From contig JAESRX010000067.1 of the NCBI GenBank assembly GCA_016764435.1, forward strand, positions 1 to 59,664: a stretch of 59,664 nt of DNA, given 5' to 3'. How positions within the stretch are numbered: position 1 is the stretch's first letter; each line of letters begins with the position of its first letter. Below, one piece after another: positions 56,207 to 59,664 of the stretch. The position numbers and the translations under genes are program-made. The notes beneath the pieces were generated by a model. The model was not told where the DNA came from. It saw only the letters and a list, made by a program, of their open reading frames with translations, and did no database searches. The stretch is from Flavobacteriaceae bacterium (lineage in GTDB: Bacteria > Bacteroidota > Bacteroidia > Flavobacteriales > Flavobacteriaceae).

Positions 56207-56818
56207 ATGCCTTTTAAAAAACTAAATCCCGAAATAAAAGAGATGCTAGAGCATCTAGAAATTACAACGCCTACTCCTTTTCAAAGCAAGAGCATTCCTG
56301 TCATAAAAAGCGGTGCTAATCTTTTTTGTACGGCTCCAAATGGCAGCGGTAAAACAACAACACTTGTACTCACTACTTTACATAAATTAAAATTTGAGGC
56401 GGTCGGAACGGCGCCGAGAGCCGTAGTTCTCGTGGAGAATAAAGAACGCGCATCGGAAATGTATGATGCCTTTTTTGCCTTTACTAGGTATAAAGAGATT
56501 CGTATTTATTTAGCAGAAGAAAAACTTCATATGGACATGCTGAAATCAGAGATTTTTGAAGGAATAGACGTCCTAATTGCTACTCCTAAGACATTCAATA
56601 AGATACTCTTAGCAGCCGGTGTAAATTCGACTCAAATAAAACTATTTAGTATAGATGACTCGGAGTTTTTATCAAATAAAACCGCTGATAATGATTTAAT
56701 GTCCATCACGGAGAGTGTTAATAAATGCCAGTTTGTAATGTATTCTGAAAAGATGATGCCTCATTTAAAACGTTTCCAGTCCTATTTTATGCAGCACTCA
56801 CGAATAGTCAAACTTTAA
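56207..56818 (+). CDS. Single-domain DEAD-box-like protein, probably inactive as a helicase
   Basis: 203 residues corresponding to only the first RecA domain of a DEAD-box protein: Q-motif-like TTPTPFQSKSIP near 20, Walker A APNGSGKTT (about 44-52), motif Ib-like ATPKTF near 125. Motif II reads SIDDSEFL in place of DEAD, and motif III is not recognisable. No second domain follows, and the next gene starts 51 bp later, so it is not a recent truncation. It may bind nucleotide or RNA as a regulator. Confidence 0.75.
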   Translation: MPFKKLNPEIKEMLEHLEITTPTPFQSKSIPVIKSGANLFCTAPNGSGKTTTLVLTTLHKLKFEAVGTAPRAVVLVENKERASEMYDAFFAFTRYKEIRIYLAEEKLHMDMLKSEIFEGIDVLIATPKTFNKILLAAGVNSTQIKLFSIDDSEFLSNKTADNDLMSITESVNKCQFVMYSEKMMPHLKRFQSYFMQHSRIVKL

Positions 56819-56869
56819 TATTAATAATTAGGCATTTTTATAGCGCTACCCTATATACAAAAACGACCA

Positions 56870-57511
56870 ATGATACCTAAATTACATTATATTTCGCAAG
56901 GAAACTCTCCAAAGGAGCATCTAGAAAATATCCAAAAAGCATGTTCCTCTGGTGCTGAATTAGTGCAATTACATTTGACAAATATTTCAGAAAAAAAACA
57001 CTTAAAATTAGCGACCGCTGCGCGAGAAATTACATCCCCTTATCAAACGCGATTAATTATTAACGAACAGTACGAAATCGCAAAAAAAGTAAAGGCAGAT
57101 GGTGTTCATTTTGTAAATACCCCCTCTTCTCTTACTGACATCAGGAAACATTTATATCCATGGCAGATTATTGGCGCTACAGCTAACAGTCTGAAGGAGT
57201 GTGAATCCGAGATAGAGAAAGATGTCGATTATATTACTCTTGCTCCCTTTAAATCCGAAGAAAACAACCTTGATAACAATACTGTTTTAGGACTTGAAGG
57301 TTACACTACAATCATAGCGGGATTGAATACCGAAACCCCAATTATTGGATTTGGAGGTATTAAAACGGACGATGTTAAGGACATCTTAGCAACCGGTATT
57401 TCTGGAATTGGAGTGTCTGACGCAATTACTGAGGATTTTGATAACATTGGAAAATTTAACCAATTATTAAGCGCTTCTTCCACTGCAGAAAAGCGATATA
57501 CTATAGAATAG
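56870..57511 (+). CDS. ThiE/TenI-like thiamine phosphate synthase family protein
   Basis: A 213-residue TIM-barrel. It has GAELVQLHLTN near 29, LIINEQYEIAKKVKADGVHF near 61-80 (the ThiE NDxxxxAxxxxADGVH block with N-E in place of N-D), ATANSLKE near 105 and the phosphate loop GFGGI near 162. True ThiE has more conserved diphosphate-binding residues, so this could be TenI-like or a divergent ThiE. The other thiamine genes are not in the window. Confidence 0.75.
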   Translation: MIPKLHYISQGNSPKEHLENIQKACSSGAELVQLHLTNISEKKHLKLATAAREITSPYQTRLIINEQYEIAKKVKADGVHFVNTPSSLTDIRKHLYPWQIIGATANSLKECESEIEKDVDYITLAPFKSEENNLDNNTVLGLEGYTTIIAGLNTETPIIGFGGIKTDDVKDILATGISGIGVSDAITEDFDNIGKFNQLLSASSTAEKRYTIE

Positions 57512-57517
57512 ATATGT

Positions 57518-57560
57518 ACTCTGTTAAAGGGGCTTGTAAAACCTTTAACAGAGTGCCTTT
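57518..57560 (+). terminator. Terminator of the ThiE-like gene
   Basis: Perfect 13-bp stem ACTCTGTTAAAGG (57518-57530) and CCTTTAACAGAGT (57542-57554). The T tract behind it is weak. Confidence 0.8.
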
Positions 57561-57739
57561 ATATATATTCAATAAGTACACGCGAGACTCTATCGAAAAC
57601 TTAAGCGGAACTTGCACTTTTTTTAATTAATTTCATTAGATCCAGAGGTGTTTATCTTTACGACATCAAATTAAAGATCAGATAGTAATGACATGAGTAG
57701 CCAGCTAGTCCAGAACATCTATGTAATCTTCTGTATCTA

Positions 57740-58408
57740 TTATTCAATAACACCCTTCAAAAAAACATCTATTAATTCAAGCTTATATCCTCCGATACTA
57801 TCTTTATTAATGGTGTATTTTGCGGTTAATGTTTTACATCCTTTTAGTCCATTATTCAAATTTGGATTGGAATAATTGAAAAAAGTTAAATAAAAAGGTA
57901 ATTCTCCATCGTTATTAAATAGACCACTCGCTTTTAAATTGTAATTTTCGCCTTTCTTCGTGTAAATACTGTCTTTTATACCATAAGAGTTTTTTAATAA
58001 CGAGAAAAAATTTTCAAACTTATAATCTTTTACTACTTTCAAAGACCAGTCTTCTGTATTTAGATTGTAAAATTTTCTTTTACTCAAATTCCCGCTTCCC
58101 TCCCAAACTTCAAATATAATAATGAATATTTCACCATTATTTTCAATAGTATATGGATGCGTAAATTTTGCTCCATCATCATTTCTTAATACAAGTAGCG
58201 TGTCATTTTTGTTGCTATAAATTACTAATTCCTTTACTTCCCATTTCTCTTTTTTCGGCAATTGAAAATAAAGTTTTCTTTCATCATCTTGCCATAAAAC
58301 ACCCTTTTGAACTTTTAGTACATAATTTTCTTTAGCTTCAGTTTTTTTACATGGTGTTTTACACCCCGTAAAAATTAACAGCAACAACATCCATTTAATC
58401 TTATTCAT
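57740..58408 (-). CDS. Unknown lipoprotein
   Basis: 222 residues with a lipoprotein signal (hydrophobic run then FTGC at 13-16). The mature part is beta-rich with many aromatic and charged residues and no known motif. A second lipoprotein of similar length lies upstream in the same direction, 235 bp away, with no sequence likeness that I can see beyond the signal. Surface location is expected; function is unknown. Confidence 0.7.
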   Translation of the reverse strand: MNKIKWMLLLLIFTGCKTPCKKTEAKENYVLKVQKGVLWQDDERKLYFQLPKKEKWEVKELVIYSNKNDTLLVLRNDDGAKFTHPYTIENNGEIFIIIFEVWEGSGNLSKRKFYNLNTEDWSLKVVKDYKFENFFSLLKNSYGIKDSIYTKKGENYNLKASGLFNNDGELPFYLTFFNYSNPNLNNGLKGCKTLTAKYTINKDSIGGYKLELIDVFLKGVIE

Positions 58409-58643
58409 TTTTACTGTATGTATTATATAATATTGTTAGAACTGGGTAAATTACTTAGAAGTGTGTCAATCGGAATATACCTACTTATTATTACATCCCA
58501 ATTATTGAATTTCACCTCATTTCAAAACTCAATATCGAACCTTTATTTTAAATTAACTATTGATTCATAATGGAATTCGCATAACATACAGTAGCTTTTC
58601 ATTTTATTACATTAGTAGGTAGTCTCTATCTAAATTTAATTTT

Positions 58644-59300
58644 TTAAAAAGTTAAACTTAGATAATCCCCATACTCCTCGTACAAAAAACATATGGTACT
58701 TAAATTGTCTCTATTTTTAAATACATATGTGTAATTTTTAATTTTATTATGATAATTTAAATCCGAAATTTTAACAATTAAACTTTTTAGCACCTCTAAA
58801 TTTAGAGGTCTATTATATTCAAAAATACGGGTGTTTTCTTCTTTTTCTATTTCTATGATTGTTAATTCAGCATCCATTTGTGTATTAGGTACTTCTATAC
58901 CTTTAACCCTGTAAGACTCCTGTTCTATTTTATATACCAAAAGAATATCACTTATACCAGATGATTTTAATGTGTATTCACCGGGTGGTTTGTAAAAAAC
59001 TAAATCCGTTGCTACTGAAGGTAGATTCCCTTTTAAAACATCATTAAAAGTAGGTGGTTTTGTTCGGTTTATATTGATGTGTAATAGCTTTAAAGAATCA
59101 TTATGTTTTTTTGATAAAAAAACATAATTAATCGCATAATCATTCATTTTTTTTATTCCCTCTTTGTTGTTTTTTAAATTAAAAACATAATTAGCATCAA
59201 AATCATTTAAAGAAAAATATTTAATCTCCATTACATTATTTTTTTCTTCACAGCCCGTAAATAATAGTATTAATACCGCTAAAAATTGTTTTATCCTCAT
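58644..59300 (-). CDS. Unknown lipoprotein
   Basis: 218 residues with a lipoprotein signal (LILLFTGC, cysteine near 17). No recognised domain. Many Asn, Lys and Tyr residues and alternating hydrophobics suggest a beta-sheet fold. It is followed by the other lipoprotein gene and preceded by an IS remnant, so this corner may be accessory DNA. Confidence 0.7.
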   Translation of the reverse strand: MRIKQFLAVLILLFTGCEEKNNVMEIKYFSLNDFDANYVFNLKNNKEGIKKMNDYAINYVFLSKKHNDSLKLLHININRTKPPTFNDVLKGNLPSVATDLVFYKPPGEYTLKSSGISDILLVYKIEQESYRVKGIEVPNTQMDAELTIIEIEKEENTRIFEYNRPLNLEVLKSLIVKISDLNYHNKIKNYTYVFKNRDNLSTICFLYEEYGDYLSLTF

Positions 59301-59499
59301 TATTATATATCTATTACCTGTAATTGGTTGATTTGTTTTATTTTAAAAAGAATCTAAAGAGACTGTAGTAATCAACATATTTACATTAAAACTATTGTCC
59401 GTTTTTATCAATACTTCTTAAATTCAAGTAGTAAATGCAACTTTTCAGATTTGTTTGTTGCTAAGGTTTGGAGTTCCTAATAAATATGTGACTATTTTA

Positions 59500-59664
59500 C
59501 TAAGCCACTTTCTTAATTTCCTTTTTTAGTTTTATTTCCATTTCAAGCGGTGATAAATACCCTAGACTTGAATGTAATCTTTTGATATTATACCAAGATA
59601 TATACTCATTTATCGACTCGTATAACTGCAGCTATGACATATACTTAAAACGATAGAGCCACTC
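59500..59664 (-). pseudogene. C-terminal end of an IS3-family transposase, partial, with in-frame stop
   Basis: The minus strand reads LYESINEYISWYNIKRLHSS then LGYLSPLEMEIKLKKEIKKV and a stop at 59500-59502. This is the end of the IS3/IS150-type OrfB integrase domain (NEYIxWYNxxRLHSSLGY). An in-frame TAG at 59632-59634 interrupts it after WLYRFKYMS, so this copy is probably inactive, unless the base is an error. The element continues beyond the right edge of the window. Confidence 0.85.

Overview
The window looks like chromosomal DNA of a Bacteroidota member, most likely a marine or aerobic Flavobacteriaceae. Signs of this are the AT-rich coding DNA, the scarcity of Shine-Dalgarno sites with TAnnTTTG-type promoters instead, SPII lipoproteins, a TonB-dependent receptor with a carboxypeptidase-like N-terminal domain, and family choices (ECF sigma plus membrane partner, PduO-type adenosyltransferase, DUF4280 PAAR-like toxin). 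I saw no rRNA, tRNA or CRISPR array.

Region 1 (1-10030) is an integron-like gene-cassette array, and is the most unusual part. Six cassettes lie on the minus strand next to a tyrosine recombinase (8661-9779). They are separated by long imperfect palindromes whose outer cores read AAC...GTT. Three of these span exactly 123 bp core to core; two span 180 and 183 bp. Each cassette begins and ends with its own 8-10 nt inverted pair (for example GTTAGCATAA ... TTATGCTAAC). These pairs match within a cassette but differ between cassettes, as integron cassettes do because their attC site is completed only in the excised circle. The recombinase, however, is not IntI: the distance between catalytic Arg and His leaves no room for the IntI-specific insertion. 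Cargo is a PAAR-like GIY-YIG toxin with an LRR partner, an STM2901/DUF1493-like pair, a small lipoprotein, a serine hydrolase, a 401-bp cassette without a gene, and a zincin-like protein with a plug-like secreted protein.

Region 2 (11181-38773) is a nearly complete cobalamin biosynthesis locus on the plus strand. A first operon (11181-15106) holds cobyric acid synthase, the aminotransferase-like decarboxylase, CbiB and a P-loop kinase. After it come a promoter and a cobalamin riboswitch (about 15231-15405), then a long gene run: TonB receptor, an SDR-CobA fusion, CbiX, CobI, a CobJ-CbiC fusion, CobL, a CbiG-CobM fusion, CobK, CbiD, two tandem NiCoT-like permeases, a ChlI-ChlD fusion with a (CAA)23 tract, CbiA/CobB, BluB, adenosyltransferase, CobW, a half-size MFS protein and CobN. 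The locus mixes the early-cobalt route (CbiX, CbiG, CbiD) with the late chelatase (CobN plus ChlID) and oxygen-dependent BluB. CobU/CobP, CobS and CobT are not in the window.

Region 3 (39082-57511) is ordinary core genome: two DEAD-box helicases and a cold-shock protein, an SDR enzyme, an ECF sigma factor with membrane partner, an S4 protein, an acetate transporter, phosphofructokinase, two glycosyltransferases, YitT, a CPXCG zinc protein, an MFS transporter divergent from a CRP-type regulator, a one-domain helicase-like protein and a ThiE-like enzyme. It also has several gene-free stretches.

Region 4 (57740-59664) has two unknown lipoproteins and, at the right edge, the C-terminal end of an IS3-family transposase carrying an in-frame stop.
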